DNA of 64,000 bases from UBA4742 sp002403895 (lineage in GTDB: Bacteria; Actinomycetota; Acidimicrobiia; Acidimicrobiales; Acidimicrobilacustridaceae), in the NCBI GenBank assembly GCA_036823295.1, contig DAISGD010000006.1, positions 1 through 64,000 of the forward strand, read 5' to 3'. Under the pieces are notes generated by a model. It did not search any database, was not told the origin of the DNA, and worked only from the letters and a program-made list of their open reading frames with translations. The position numbers were made by a program, and so were the translations under genes. Position 1 is the stretch's first letter, and the number at the start of each line of letters is the position of its first letter. Of this stretch, positions 17,717 through 27,384 are shown piece after piece.

Positions 17717-18877
17717 ATGATGGATGCCTGGAACGCCATCACCCACGCGCTGAGTGTGGCGGCGTCGATGGGATGGGAGATCCTATGGGCACTGGTGCTC
17801 GGCTTCGTGCTGTCGGCGTTGATCCAGGCGGTGGTGTCGAAGAACCAGATGGTGCGCCTGTTGCCCGATGACTCGGCCAAGAGCCTTGCCGTGGCTACCG
17901 GGTTGGGGGCGGCGTCATCGTCGTGTTCATACGCGGCGGTGGCCTTGGCCCGCTCGGTGTTTCGCAAGGGCGGCAACTTCACCGCGGCCATGGCCTTCGA
18001 ATTCGCGTCCACGAATCTGGTGATCGAGCTGGGCGTCATCTTGGCAGTCCTGTTGGGGTGGCAGTTCACCCTCGCTGAGTTCGCGGGTGGCCCCCTCATG
18101 ATCCTCGGCTTGGCCGTGCTGTTTCGGTTGTTCCTTCGTGCGGGCCTGGTCGACGACGCCCGCACCCATGCCGACATGGGCCTGGTCGGACGTATGGAGG
18201 GCCACGCCGACATGGACATGTCGTTGCAGGGCGGCTCCATTTGGAGCAAGGCGATGTCGGCTCGAGGGTTCACCGCCATCAGTCATTTCTACGTCATGGA
18301 CTGGTGGTCGATCCTGTCCGACGTCATCATCGGCCTCCTCATCGCCGGGGCGCTCGCCGCCTGGGTCCCCGAAGCGTTCTGGCAAGACTTCTTCCTCGTC
18401 AGCCACCCGACCCTGGCGAAGATATGGGGGCCGATCGTCGGACCGTTCGTGGCGATCATCAGCTTCGTGTGCTCGATCGGCAACGTCCCGCTCGCCGCCG
18501 TGTTGTGGAATGGCGGGATCAGCTTCGGCGGCGTCGTCAGCTTCATCTTCGCCGACCTCATCGTGTTGCCGATTCTCAACATCTACCGCAAGTACTACGG
18601 GGCCAAGATGGCTGGCTTCCTCCTCGTGACGTTCTACGTCACCATCGTCGCCGCGGGCTACGCCGTAGAGATCATCTTCGGTGTTCTCGGCATCACCCCG
18701 ACCGAACGCAACGCCAACGTGCTCGAAGCGTCCATCACCTGGAACTACACCACCTACCTCAACCTCGCCTTCCTCGTCCTCACCGGCATCCTCGTCGTCC
18801 GCTTTCTCCTCACTGGCGGCCCCACGATGCTCCGCATGATGAAGCAACCGGCCCACAGCCACCCCAGCGGCAGCTGA
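17717..18877 (+). CDS. DUF318-family permease (predicted metal/metalloid efflux)
   Basis: About 386 residues with eight to ten hydrophobic segments. The conserved DUF318 permease features are present: an early helix WEILWALVLGFVLSALIQ, the motif LGAASSSCSYAAVALARSVF with paired Ser/Cys, and FEFASTNLVIELG; the second half repeats the theme in SFVCSIGNVPLAAVLWNGG. Members include ArsP-like and copper/zinc efflux proteins. The start is uncertain among GTG 17714, ATG 17717 and ATG 17720 after a GGGGGG site. It lies just right of the tRNA-Gly fragment and upstream of a SHOCT protein and a cupredoxin remnant. Confidence 0.85.
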   Translation: MMDAWNAITHALSVAASMGWEILWALVLGFVLSALIQAVVSKNQMVRLLPDDSAKSLAVATGLGAASSSCSYAAVALARSVFRKGGNFTAAMAFEFASTNLVIELGVILAVLLGWQFTLAEFAGGPLMILGLAVLFRLFLRAGLVDDARTHADMGLVGRMEGHADMDMSLQGGSIWSKAMSARGFTAISHFYVMDWWSILSDVIIGLLIAGALAAWVPEAFWQDFFLVSHPTLAKIWGPIVGPFVAIISFVCSIGNVPLAAVLWNGGISFGGVVSFIFADLIVLPILNIYRKYYGAKMAGFLLVTFYVTIVAAGYAVEIIFGVLGITPTERNANVLEASITWNYTTYLNLAFLVLTGILVVRFLLTGGPTMLRMMKQPAHSHPSGS

Positions 18878-18983
18878 CCGATCTGGGCTCGTGTGCGGGA
18901 GTTGTGACCTTTGGCCCTGCTGAGAACGGATCTGACGGGGCCATCCTGGGTCCGATGAATCGTCGAGGCCGGAGGTCTGGGTC

Positions 18984-19232
18984 GTGATGCGCTACGGAGA
19001 TGGGGGTATCGGCTGGGGTGGCTGGTTCGTCATGGTGGCGATGATGGTCGTGTTCTGGGGCGCGGTCGCCTGGGTGATCGTCACGCTGATCCGCCAGAAC
19101 GGCGCGCGCTCAGAACCGCCGGGCGCCGGCGCGTCCGAGCCGGTGCGAATTCTCGATGAGCGTTTCGCCCGCGGCGAGATCGACGAGGACGAGTACCAGC
19201 GCCGACGCGAACTCCTTCGAGGGGGCAAGTGA
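18984..19232 (+). CDS. small SHOCT-domain membrane protein
   Basis: An 82-residue protein. One transmembrane helix (residues ~12-36, WFVMVAMMVVFWGAVAWVIVTLI) is followed by a C-terminal SHOCT module: ILDERFARGEIDEDEYQRRRELL. The GTG at 18984 is used, with an ATG directly after it as alternative. SHOCT proteins of this size often accompany copper or other metal-handling genes in actinobacteria. Its stop overlaps the start of the next reading frame by four bases. Confidence 0.85.
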   Translation: MMRYGDGGIGWGGWFVMVAMMVVFWGAVAWVIVTLIRQNGARSEPPGAGASEPVRILDERFARGEIDEDEYQRRRELLRGGK

Positions 19233-19524
19233 ACGCAGCGGCCGCGGGCAGACAGCGCGGCGTTGTCGCCGTGGCGGTGGCCGCGGTCCTGGTGCTCGCC
19301 GTCGGGTCCGCCACGTTGATGACGGCTACCGTGAACGGACGCGTCTCGGTCCGCAGAGCCTGGGTGAAGCATCCAGGTCGTGCGCCGAAGGGACCGGCGA
19401 CGGGATCGCGCCCGGAAGCACCGGCTGGATCACTGCCACCTTGAAGCCGGGTCGCTACGAACTCGTCTGCGACGAGCCGTGGCACTACGCGGCCGGCATG
19501 TTCGACGTGCTCACCGTCAACTGA
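19229..19524 (+). pseudogene. cupredoxin-like (sulfocyanin-type) protein gene, internally deleted and frameshifted
   Basis: The first frame gives an N-terminal membrane or signal segment (GVVAVAVAAVLVLAVGSATL, then MTATVNGRVSV). After a frame change near 19380 another frame gives the typical cupredoxin ending GSTGWITATLKPGRYELVCDEPWHYAAGMFDVLTVN with the Cys-x-His copper-ligand loop (C-DEPWH) and a Met ligand (GM). The central beta strands with the first His ligand are missing. It overlaps the SHOCT gene end, so it was once the third gene of a metal-handling operon. Confidence 0.6.
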
Positions 19525-19697
19525 GCAGATCTTGCCCGGCGGGTGGCGTCAGTAGAACGGTGACCGGTCAACCTTCACCCAGACCGGGACGTTCGACGCT
19601 TGCGTCGTCGGCGGCCCGACGGGCGGGTGTCGAGCGTGCGCACGGTCTTGACGCCGCGAACGGCGCTCGGCGGTGTTGATCATCGACGACTTCGCGC

Positions 19698-21059
19698 TCA
19701 GCGACCTCGACCAGGCCGGCTCCGCCGACTTTGATCCAGGGTTCCCGGATCGGAACGCGGGTTGCGGGCGCTTCGGCGGACGGGATGTTCGTGGGCGGGG
19801 CTCGCTTCGATGATCGGAGCGCCGTGCTCGCCGCCGGTGCGGCTCACGTACCACCTCGCGTAGGCGTCTGACAATGGGACGGCGGTCATGCCGTGAGCGA
19901 GGACGCTGAGCGCCACCGTCCAGGTCACGGCGGCGGTGACACTCGAGAGGTGCTCGAGGGTAGGGGCGTCCTCGATGAGCAGGACAAGGAACAGCACGGA
20001 CGCCAGTCCCCGCGGCCCGAACCACCCGCAGAACAGTACGGTCGGTCGGGCCGATCCGGAGCCGAGGAGGGCGACCGCTACTGGGACCAAGCGGACGATG
20101 GTGAGGCTGAGCACGGCGTAAAGGATCGCCCGGCCGGACGGCTGGTCGAGCGCGGCGCTGAGCATGACGCCGCCGAAGATGAGGAAGGTGACCGCCGCCA
20201 GTAGCTGGCCGGCTTCCTCGTTAAAGTCACCCCCTTGGGGTAACTCCTTCCGGGTCCGTTGGCCGAACGCCATCCCCGCACAGAACGCCGCTATGAAGCC
20301 GCTGCCGCCGAGCGCCACGGCGAGCCCGTAGGCGACAACAGCGACGAGCAGCACGGCGATGCCGACCCAGGCTGAGCCGAGCCACCCGTGCCGGTGGGTC
20401 ACCAGCAGGAGCCAGGCGCCCGCGAGCCCGACCGCTACGCCGACGACGAGTCCCCAGCCGAGTTGTTGGATCAACTCTCGGACCAACCCGTGGCTGGCAC
20501 CGGCTGATTCAGCCACAGCGATCGCCGTGAGCGTCGTGAAGACGGGGACGGCGATGCCGTCGTTCAAGCCACTCTCGACGTTCAACCCCTGTCGGACCCA
20601 GGCGGGAAGCCGTGGGTTTGTGACCACGGCCTGTCCCAGTGCGGCGTCGGTGGGTGCGAGGATCACGGCGATCAGCGCAAGCTCGAGCACCGCGAGGCCG
20701 GAGTACACGACCGCGGCCGCGGCGACCCCGGCGAGGACGGTGAGGGGGAGCCCGATCCCGAGCAGACGAGCGGGCAGGGGTAGATGACGACGCAGACCGA
20801 CAAGGTCAATGCGGCTGGCGTCGCTGAACAGGACCAGCACAAGGGTCGCCTCGACCACCGTTCGGACGAGCTCGTTCTCGAGTGAGAAGTCGACCAGGTC
20901 GAGTCCCTTCGGTCCGAGCAGTACACCGAGTGCGACGAAGATCATCGGCCCGGACACCACGGTGGTGGCCAGGCGGCGCGAGAGCGCGGCATAGACGAGG
21001 AGGGAGGCGGCGGCGACCGCCAACCCGATCGAGCCGTGTGCGCCGACGGTGGCGATCAT
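19698..21059 (-). CDS. sodium/proton antiporter of the CPA1 family (NhaP-like)
   Basis: About 453 residues with 12 or so membrane helices. CPA1 motifs are visible: VILAPTDAALGQAVV followed by GLNVESGLNDGIAVPVF, the ion-binding ND region, and WFGPRGLASVLFLVLL near the end. The start at 21059 (MIATVGAHGSIGLAVAA) begins the first helix; the longer frame is rejected. The C-terminus is a short, basic hydrophilic tail. It probably exchanges Na+ or K+ for H+. It is divergent from the acyl-CoA ligase gene. Confidence 0.88.
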   Translation of the reverse strand: MIATVGAHGSIGLAVAAASLLVYAALSRRLATTVVSGPMIFVALGVLLGPKGLDLVDFSLENELVRTVVEATLVLVLFSDASRIDLVGLRRHLPLPARLLGIGLPLTVLAGVAAAAVVYSGLAVLELALIAVILAPTDAALGQAVVTNPRLPAWVRQGLNVESGLNDGIAVPVFTTLTAIAVAESAGASHGLVRELIQQLGWGLVVGVAVGLAGAWLLLVTHRHGWLGSAWVGIAVLLVAVVAYGLAVALGGSGFIAAFCAGMAFGQRTRKELPQGGDFNEEAGQLLAAVTFLIFGGVMLSAALDQPSGRAILYAVLSLTIVRLVPVAVALLGSGSARPTVLFCGWFGPRGLASVLFLVLLIEDAPTLEHLSSVTAAVTWTVALSVLAHGMTAVPLSDAYARWYVSRTGGEHGAPIIEASPAHEHPVRRSARNPRSDPGTLDQSRRSRPGRGR

Positions 21060-21277
21060 TCGCTCAGTCTGCCCGGCGATACACCCCGACGTGCGACACT
21101 GCCGCAGCGGGAAGCGTACCTCTCCAACTTCAGGGAGGGCACGGAGTTCCCTCCGGACGAAGCCGAACCGACCCGACCGACCGTTCACACGGCCGACGGT
21201 TTGCATGGCCCGCCCCTCCCGCCCGGAGGGGTGGAGCGTTACGCTCGGGGCGCACGTCCGAGGTCAAGGGGGCTGCC

Positions 21278-23014
21278 ATGGCAGTGCGCGACACGTCTGC
21301 ATCCGCTGAGCGCGCGGGATCGAGAGCCGTGGACACCAGACCTGAGCCCGACGCCGATGCGTCCTTTGTGCGGGGTACGCCGGTCGAGTTGCTCGACGAG
21401 ACGATCGGCGCCTGCCTCCGCCGGGTTGCCTTCGAGCAGGGCGATACCGAGGCTCTGGTGTCGTGCCATCAGCGGATTCGGCAGAGCTACGCCGAGCTGA
21501 ACGACACCGCGGAACAGTTGGCGCTCGGTCTGCTGGCCGTCGGCATCGAGCCGGGCGATCGCATCGGCATCTGGGCGCCGAACTGCGCGGAGTGGACCTG
21601 GTTGCAGTTCGCCTCGGCGTACGTCGGCGCCATCCTCGTCAACGTCAACCCGGCCTACCGGCAGAATGAGCTCGAGTACGCGCTGGCGCAGTCCGGCGTT
21701 CGCGTCCTCGTCATGGCCGAGTCGTTCAAGAGCTCGGACTACGTCGCCATGCTCGATGCCACGCGCGATCGTCTGCCGGGCCTCGAACGGGTGGTGACCA
21801 TCGGCCACGGCCGGTGCGTGGGGGCGAAGGACCTCTTGTACGACGAGGTGCTCGAACTCGGCGCCGACGGTGACCGATCACGGCTCCTGGCGTTGGAGGA
21901 ACATCTCGATGCCCACGACGCGGTCAACATCCAGTACACGAGTGGCACGACGGGAAGGCCCAAGGGCGCGACGCTGACGCACCACAACATCTTGAACAAC
22001 GCCCGACTCGCAGCAGGCGTCCTGGGCTATACCCCGGCCGATCGAGTGTGTATCCCCGTCCCGCTCTATCACTGCTTTGGCATGGGGATCGGCAACCTCG
22101 GCTGTGTCGCCTCGGGCTCCACGATGGTCTACCCGGCGCCGAGCTTCGAGCCGCAGGCGACGTTGGAGGCGATCCAGAACGAGTCATGCACGAGCATCTA
22201 TGGCGTGCCGACGATGTTCATCGGGCAGCTCGATCACCCCGAGTTCGGTTCGTTCGACCTGACGTCGCTGCGGACGGGGATGATGGGTGGCGCGCCGTGC
22301 CCGGTCGAGGTGATGAAGCGCGTCATCGACGACATGCACGCCGAGGAGGTCTGCATCATCTATGGGATGACCGAGACGGCGCCCATCTCCTTCATCACCC
22401 GCCCGGACGACCCGCTCGACCGCCGGGTGTCGACGGTCGGTCAGGTGGCGCCCGGCGTCGACGCCAAGATCATCGATCCGGCCTCCGACGAGGTCCTCCG
22501 CCGGGGCGAACCGGGTGAGGTCTGCACGCGCGGCTACCTCGTGATGCGCGGGTATTGGGAGAACGAGGGCGCCACCCGCGAGGCAATCGACGACGAGGGC
22601 TTCATGCACACCGGCGACCTCGGCGTGCTCGATGACGCCGGGTATCTCAACATCGTGGGGCGCATCAAGGACATGGTGATCCGAGGCGGCGAGAACCTCT
22701 ACCCCCGCGAGATCGAAGAAGTCTTGTTCCAGCACCCGGCAGTGGCCAGTGCACAGGTGGTTGGCGTTCCCGATGAACGGATGGGCGAAGAGCTCATGGC
22801 GTGGGTCGTCCTGCGCGAAGGCCACGAGGCGACCACCGACGACGTTCGGGGCTTTTGCCGCGAGAGGCTCGCCCATTTCAAGGTGCCCCGCTACGTGAAG
22901 TTCGTGGACGAATTCCCCATGACGGTGACGGGCAAGATCCAGAAGTTCAAGATGCGCGACATCGCGATCGACGAGCTCGCTCTGCAGTCAGCCGCCGGCA
23001 TCGTGACTGCGTAG
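21278..23014 (+). CDS. AMP-binding acyl-CoA synthetase (FadD-like)
   Basis: A 578-residue adenylate-forming ligase that activates a fatty or other carboxylic acid as the acyl-AMP and then the CoA thioester. The P-loop-like motif is YTSGTTGRPKGATLTH, A5 is YGMTETAPIS, A7 is HTGDLG, A8 is GRIKDMVIRGGENLYPREIEE and the catalytic Lys motif is TVTGKIQKFKM. The ATG at 21278 is preceded by AAGGGGG. Its closest recalled relatives are actinobacterial medium/long-chain FadD proteins. An SRPBCC gene follows ~100 bases downstream. Confidence 0.93.
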   Translation: MAVRDTSASAERAGSRAVDTRPEPDADASFVRGTPVELLDETIGACLRRVAFEQGDTEALVSCHQRIRQSYAELNDTAEQLALGLLAVGIEPGDRIGIWAPNCAEWTWLQFASAYVGAILVNVNPAYRQNELEYALAQSGVRVLVMAESFKSSDYVAMLDATRDRLPGLERVVTIGHGRCVGAKDLLYDEVLELGADGDRSRLLALEEHLDAHDAVNIQYTSGTTGRPKGATLTHHNILNNARLAAGVLGYTPADRVCIPVPLYHCFGMGIGNLGCVASGSTMVYPAPSFEPQATLEAIQNESCTSIYGVPTMFIGQLDHPEFGSFDLTSLRTGMMGGAPCPVEVMKRVIDDMHAEEVCIIYGMTETAPISFITRPDDPLDRRVSTVGQVAPGVDAKIIDPASDEVLRRGEPGEVCTRGYLVMRGYWENEGATREAIDDEGFMHTGDLGVLDDAGYLNIVGRIKDMVIRGGENLYPREIEEVLFQHPAVASAQVVGVPDERMGEELMAWVVLREGHEATTDDVRGFCRERLAHFKVPRYVKFVDEFPMTVTGKIQKFKMRDIAIDELALQSAAGIVTA

Positions 23015-23110
23015 CGCTCGACGCTGTCCGCCTCAGCCTTGTCACATTGCACCTATGCATACGGCGACGCCGAGGAGCGCCGGGGTCTCGCCGGCTGATC
23101 GCTCACTAGC

Positions 23111-23596
23111 ATGCCCGCCATGAGCGACCATCGCGATATCGAAACCGTCGAGCGGATCATCCCCGCTCCCCCCGAAGCCATCTTCGCCCTGCTCGTCGAT
23201 CCCGCTCGCCATCGGGAGATCGACGGGTCGGGCACGGTGCGAGACCCCAAGGGCCCGACCCAACAACTCGTGCTCGGCAGCCGGTTCGGCATGTCGATGC
23301 GGATGGGCATGCCGTACTCGATGGTGAGCACGGTCATCGAGTACGAACAGGACCGGCGCCTGGCGTGGCAGACCCGGGGGCCGACACCGCTCGGCCGCTT
23401 CGTTGCCGGTCGGGTCTGGCGCTACGAGCTCGAGCCGGTCGACGGAGGCACCCGAGTACGTGAGAGCTGGGACATCTCGCACGAGTCACCGCTCACCAAG
23501 CCACTGGTCCGAGGAGCCGGCGAGGAGACTCTCAAGAACATGGCAGCCACACTCGAGCACATCGAGGCAGTCGTCACGGCGGACCGCCCGAGCTGA
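23111..23596 (+). CDS. SRPBCC family protein (polyketide cyclase/dehydrase-like)
   Basis: A 161-residue START-like protein. It has the characteristic opening VERIIPAPPEAIFALLVDPARHREIDGSG, a central segment SMVSTVIEYEQDRRLAWQTRGP, and a C-terminal long helix with ETLKNMAATLEHIEAVV. This matches actinobacterial SRPBCC proteins that bind hydrophobic ligands. An ATG three codons in (23120, MSDHRDIE) is an equally good start. It lies directly after the acyl-CoA ligase, so it may act on the same kind of lipid substrate; this is inference from position. Confidence 0.85.
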   Translation: MPAMSDHRDIETVERIIPAPPEAIFALLVDPARHREIDGSGTVRDPKGPTQQLVLGSRFGMSMRMGMPYSMVSTVIEYEQDRRLAWQTRGPTPLGRFVAGRVWRYELEPVDGGTRVRESWDISHESPLTKPLVRGAGEETLKNMAATLEHIEAVVTADRPS

Positions 23597-23718
23597 AGCC
23601 GAACGCTGGCTCGGCCGTGGAAGCCGAGGGCCGCCGCGCGGCCCGCCTCTGGCACCCGCGGCGGGCCTTCAGCCGTTCGGGGTCGAATACCGCCGCCATG
23701 AACGCGGCGCGGCTGGGG

Positions 23719-23818
23719 NNNNNNNNNNNNNNNNNNNNNNNNNNNNNNNNNNNNNNNNNNNNNNNNNNNNNNNNNNNNNNNNNNNNNNNNNNNNNNNNNN
23801 NNNNNNNNNNNNNNNNNN
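23719..23818. other. assembly gap (100 N)
   Basis: Exactly 100 N between the SRPBCC gene and the DinB-like gene. Whether coding sequence is lost here cannot be told. Confidence 0.99.
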
Positions 23819-23833
23819 AGAACTCGATCGTGG

Positions 23834-24400
23834 TCAGCTCGTCATGCCGCCGAGGCCGACCAGACCCCGGGCCAGTTCGATCTCGCCCATGTGCCGGAGA
23901 CCATGCTGGTAGAGCCAGCACTCCGTGCCGTCAAGCACGGTGATCCCGTCAGGTCCGGCGACCCGGGCGCTGTAGGTGCTGGCGATCATGTCGGGGAACG
24001 GCCGGGCCACGAGCACCCGGCTGAACTCGGCGGGATCGAAGTCGGCCAACCACGCCTCGGTGCGGTCGAAGACCTCGCGCTGGTAACGCTTGAAGGCCTC
24101 ATAGTCACCGATGCGCTGGTGGATCATCTCCTCGACCGTCCGGTGCTTGCCGTGGTCGTTGATCGCCACCTGCACCTGGTCCTGCCAGCGATCGTTCCAC
24201 ACCGGCGGCACCCCGGTGATCATCATGAACGAGGCGTCTTCCATGTTCGTGTAGTGGAACAGCGAGAAGGCGATGGGCAGCACACCGTCGCGCTCGAAGT
24301 GGTTCACGTGGTGGAGTTCCATCGTGTCCACCGCCTGGTAGTAGAGCGAGTGCATGGCGGCCATGCGGCGTTGGAGTGAATCGAGGACGAGATCGGTCAT
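23834..24400 (-). CDS. DinB-like protein
   Basis: A 188-residue protein with the ends expected of a DinB four-helix bundle. The first helix is YYQAVDTMELHHVNHF, FSLFHYTNMED follows, and the closing helix is YQHGLRHMGEIELARGL, with the H-x3-H-x-G-E/I pattern that binds metal in thiol-dependent DinB/DUF664 transferases. The ATG at 24400 lies just after the SDR gene stop on the same strand, so the two are probably co-transcribed. Identification is by pattern only. Confidence 0.6.
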   Translation of the reverse strand: MTDLVLDSLQRRMAAMHSLYYQAVDTMELHHVNHFERDGVLPIAFSLFHYTNMEDASFMMITGVPPVWNDRWQDQVQVAINDHGKHRTVEEMIHQRIGDYEAFKRYQREVFDRTEAWLADFDPAEFSRVLVARPFPDMIASTYSARVAGPDGITVLDGTECWLYQHGLRHMGEIELARGLVGLGGMTS

Positions 24401-24416
24401 GACTGAGCTCCCTTGG

Positions 24417-25162
24417 TCAGGCCCAGCCGCCGGCGTAGGCGACAAACTGGCCAGTGGTGAAACGGCTGGTGCCGTCGATGAACGGCCCGCAGAACGCGGC
24501 GAACTCCTCCATCGTTCCCAGCCGCCCCAGCGGCACTTGGGCTTCGATCGTGGCCCGGACCTCCGGGTCGTTCGCGCCCGAGGCCCGGAGGAACTCGGGG
24601 AAGTCCATGAAGTTGGTTCCCACCGCGTTGACCTGCACCCCGTTGCGGGCCACTTCGGTGGCGACGTTGCGAGCCAACATGGTGGCCCGGCGCGGGCGGC
24701 CGAGTACAGCGGTGCCCCCGGGGTGGGGCGGGTGGCCGACGCGCTGGTGATGACCAGGATCTGACCATCGCCCTGCTCGATCATGGGCGCGACGGCGGCC
24801 TTGAGAAAGTGATAGGGCGCTTCGAGGCAGCCCCCCACCACAGCCCGTAAGTCGTCGAGGGTGGAGTTCACGAAGCGTCCGGTCACGATCTGACCGGAGA
24901 AGGCCACCGCCGAGTCGAGCCGGCCGAAGCGGTCCACGGCGGCGGCGACCAGGGCGGGAGCGGATTCGGGGCGACTGAGATCCCGCATGCCAGCAACCAC
25001 CTCGACGGTGGTACCGGTGCCCTCGAGCTCAGCCACCAACTCGTCACTCGGGTCACCGAGGACGAGGTCGTGGCCGCGCGACGCAAGCAGGCGAGCCAGC
25101 GAGGGGCCGACGTAGAAACCGGCATCGGCGACGAGGGCTACCCGGCGGTTGGGGTCAGGCAT
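24417..25162 (-). CDS. short-chain dehydrogenase/reductase, one-base frameshift
   Basis: The first ~158 codons (from ATG 25162, site AGGAG) give a Rossmann start RRVALVADAGFYVGPSLARL, then AFSGQIVTG and ILVITSASATRP with the catalytic Ser, and PLYSAARAG around the active-site Tyr. At about 24690 one base of a Gly codon is missing (expected GCC-GGN-GCC-ACC, seen GCCGGGCCACC). The rest continues in another frame as MLARNVATEVARNGVQVNAVG to AYAGGWA. The YxxxK Lys is replaced here by Arg/Ala context, so the family fit is to a divergent SDR. A sequencing or consensus error in a G/C run is as likely as a real mutation. Confidence 0.7.
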
Positions 25163-25321
25163 CGGGGTTCTCCTGCTGCTCGAGTGCTGGTCGAGGACCA
25201 AGCGACTTGTACGCACGCTAAGTTCTGTCAGTAGGAATGTCAATTGTGCGGGCCGCGACTCGTTGACCTTCTCCGGTGCCCGCCGAAGCGCTTCCCGCTG
25301 ACCTAAGGACGGACAATCCCG

Positions 25322-26521
25322 TCAGCGAGGACGACGCTCGGTCAGTTCCCAGACGTTGTCGTAGAGCACTTTGCGGCGATCGTCAGCGTCCACGTCCTTG
25401 AGCTCGCGCAGGTAGTCGAGCGGTTCCGGCAGCGCCTCGATATGGGGCCAGTCAGAGCCGAACAGCACCCGCTCGGGGCCCATCAATTCGAGCACCTCGT
25501 AGACGTCGTCCTCCCAGAACGGATTGATCCACACGTGCTCACGGAAGATCTCGATCGGGTCCTCGGGGAAGTAGCCCGGGGCTTTGTTGGCCGCCGAGCG
25601 CACCTTGCGGAACAGGTCGGGTAGGAACTGGGCGCCGTTCTCCACCGACGCCACCCGCAGGTTGGGGAACTTCACCAGATGGTTGTCGAACACCATCGTG
25701 GTCAGGTAGTCGTTGATGGCCCGCTCGATGGCAAAAGACTTGATCGAAGGCTTCCACCCACCCTTGAAGTCGGCGGCGAAGCCGTCCTCGGCGAACCCGT
25801 TGGAGGGGACGCCGCTGTCGCCCGCATGCAGGACGACGGTGACACCCGACTGATCGGCGAGGTCCCAGAACCCGTCGAACATCGGGTCGAACGGCGAGCG
25901 GCGACCCAGTGCGGTGGTGGGCGCCGCCGGGCGCATGACGATGGTGCGTGCCCCTCGGTCGAGGGCCCACTCCAGTTCCTGGACCGCCCAAGCCGGATCG
26001 GCCAACGACAGATACGGACCGGCGTAGATGCGGTCTTGGTAGTTGAAGCCCCAGTCCTCCTCGAGCCACCGGTTGAAGGCCCGGAAGACCAGGCAGACCG
26101 CCTCGGGGTCGTCCTTCAGGGGCTCTTCGTAGATCATGCCCAGGGTGGGGAACAGCCAGCAGCCCGCCAGGCCCTGCTCTTCGAGCCGCTCCGCTCGGGC
26201 CCCCGGCTCGCGGTACTCCGGACGGATCGGCTCACGCTCGCTCAGCATCTCGAGCGGATTCCGCCCGTCAGGATTGCCCCGGAAGTAGTCGTACATCGCG
26301 CCGGGCTTGGCGATGGGGTCGAACGTCGGGTTCGTGACGGCGTGGCTGACCTGACCGGCCAGCAGGTGGTAGCGGCGGCCGTTGATCTCGCACCACTGAA
26401 CGGTCCGCGAACCGACCGCGGGATCCAAGTGGCGGGTGAAGGCATCGAGCGCTTCGTAGTAATGGTTGTCGGCGTCGAACACTGGATGAGGAAGGTCGGC
26501 GAACGTCGCGAGCTCGTCCAT
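25322..26521 (-). CDS. amidohydrolase family protein (ACMSD-like)
   Basis: About 399 residues of an amidohydrolase-2 type metal-dependent hydrolase or decarboxylase. Metal or active-site segments are visible: VFDADNHYYEAL at the N-terminus (D-x-N/H), LHAGDSG near residue 240, SVENGAQFLPDL and GSDWPHIEALP near the C-terminus. Such proteins are abundant in mycobacteria and Acidimicrobiia, next to SDR and ligase genes, in aromatic or steroid-like catabolism. The ATG at 26521 follows GAGGGAGAGGG; a TTG one codon before is the alternative. Confidence 0.88.
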   Translation of the reverse strand: MDELATFADLPHPVFDADNHYYEALDAFTRHLDPAVGSRTVQWCEINGRRYHLLAGQVSHAVTNPTFDPIAKPGAMYDYFRGNPDGRNPLEMLSEREPIRPEYREPGARAERLEEQGLAGCWLFPTLGMIYEEPLKDDPEAVCLVFRAFNRWLEEDWGFNYQDRIYAGPYLSLADPAWAVQELEWALDRGARTIVMRPAAPTTALGRRSPFDPMFDGFWDLADQSGVTVVLHAGDSGVPSNGFAEDGFAADFKGGWKPSIKSFAIERAINDYLTTMVFDNHLVKFPNLRVASVENGAQFLPDLFRKVRSAANKAPGYFPEDPIEIFREHVWINPFWEDDVYEVLELMGPERVLFGSDWPHIEALPEPLDYLRELKDVDADDRRKVLYDNVWELTERRPR

Positions 26522-26723
26522 CAATCCCTCTCCCTCCGGCCGAGTGGCCCGGTCTGATCGGGGCCAATGGTAGAACGGGTTCCCGTTCCATGGCGCACCG
26601 TCGAGCTCGATCGCTCCCCGATGGGGGACAAAGCCGGTGAGCGGTCAAGTTCGGTGGCGAGGGAGTGCCGGTGGTGCCCTCGTCAGGCGTCGTCGGATGG
26701 CTCACGAGCGCGGAGCGTAGTGA

Positions 26724-26981
26724 CTAACCCGTGACCAAGCTGGCCAGTGCCCACACCGCAGCCAACAGCCCAACCCCGATCATGAGCAGGCTCCGCCCCA
26801 TGGGTGGGCGTTCGAGTTCCCCGGCGTCGGGGTCGCCCTGCGCCCGGACCAGGGCCAGCGTGGTGCCGATGGCCAGCGCCCCACCGATGGCGAGGACGAG
26901 CCACGGAAGGGGGTCTCCTCCGAGGAGTCCCCCACCAACCGCGAGGACGAGCCAGAAAATGGGGTCTCCTCTGAGGAGCAC
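26724..26981 (-). CDS. small three-helix membrane protein
   Basis: An 85-residue hydrophobic protein with about three membrane helices. The GTG at 26981 follows CAGGGAGG; a longer frame to 27134 exists but has no homology signal. It contains an internal duplication: GDPIFWLVLAVGGGLL and GDPLPWLVLAIGGAL are consecutive ~16-residue copies, visible as a 48-base imperfect tandem repeat at about 26900-26975. No family is recognised. Confidence 0.5.
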   Translation of the reverse strand: MLLRGDPIFWLVLAVGGGLLGGDPLPWLVLAIGGALAIGTTLALVRAQGDPDAGELERPPMGRSLLMIGVGLLAAVWALASLVTG

Positions 26982-27384
26982 GATGCCTCCCTGAGCGGGG
27001 GAACTGAGCGGACGGGCGAGGACGGGGCGAGATCTACCCAGCGATCCTCCGTCCGCGGGGCTGTCAGCATCCCTCACTCGACCGACAGACGGCGAACCGG
27101 CTCGCCAAGCGACCACATCGTTCAAACTCCTCACGTGGCTAGAAGATCACCCTTTGTGGGAAATCCCTCAAGTAGGCCGAATGGCCCACCGATAGCTAGG
27201 GATGCCAGTGGTTCGCCCCCCTGGCCCGGGGATTCAGGGTGGAGGTCACTCTCCCTCCAACGCATCGCCACCAGTGTCCTTCGGGGCGCTGGGCGCCCTG
27301 TGGCCTCCGCCCTCCCCACCCCGGTTCTCCGCGCCGCCACCGTCGCCAGCCGCGGCTGGTCGCTCGACCGGTGTCCTCCCCGGG

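Noticed and set aside
24600..24700. SDR frameshift as a programmed frameshift
   Set aside because: No slippery heptamer or stable downstream structure is evident; one missing base in a G/C run is better explained by a consensus error or a plain mutation.
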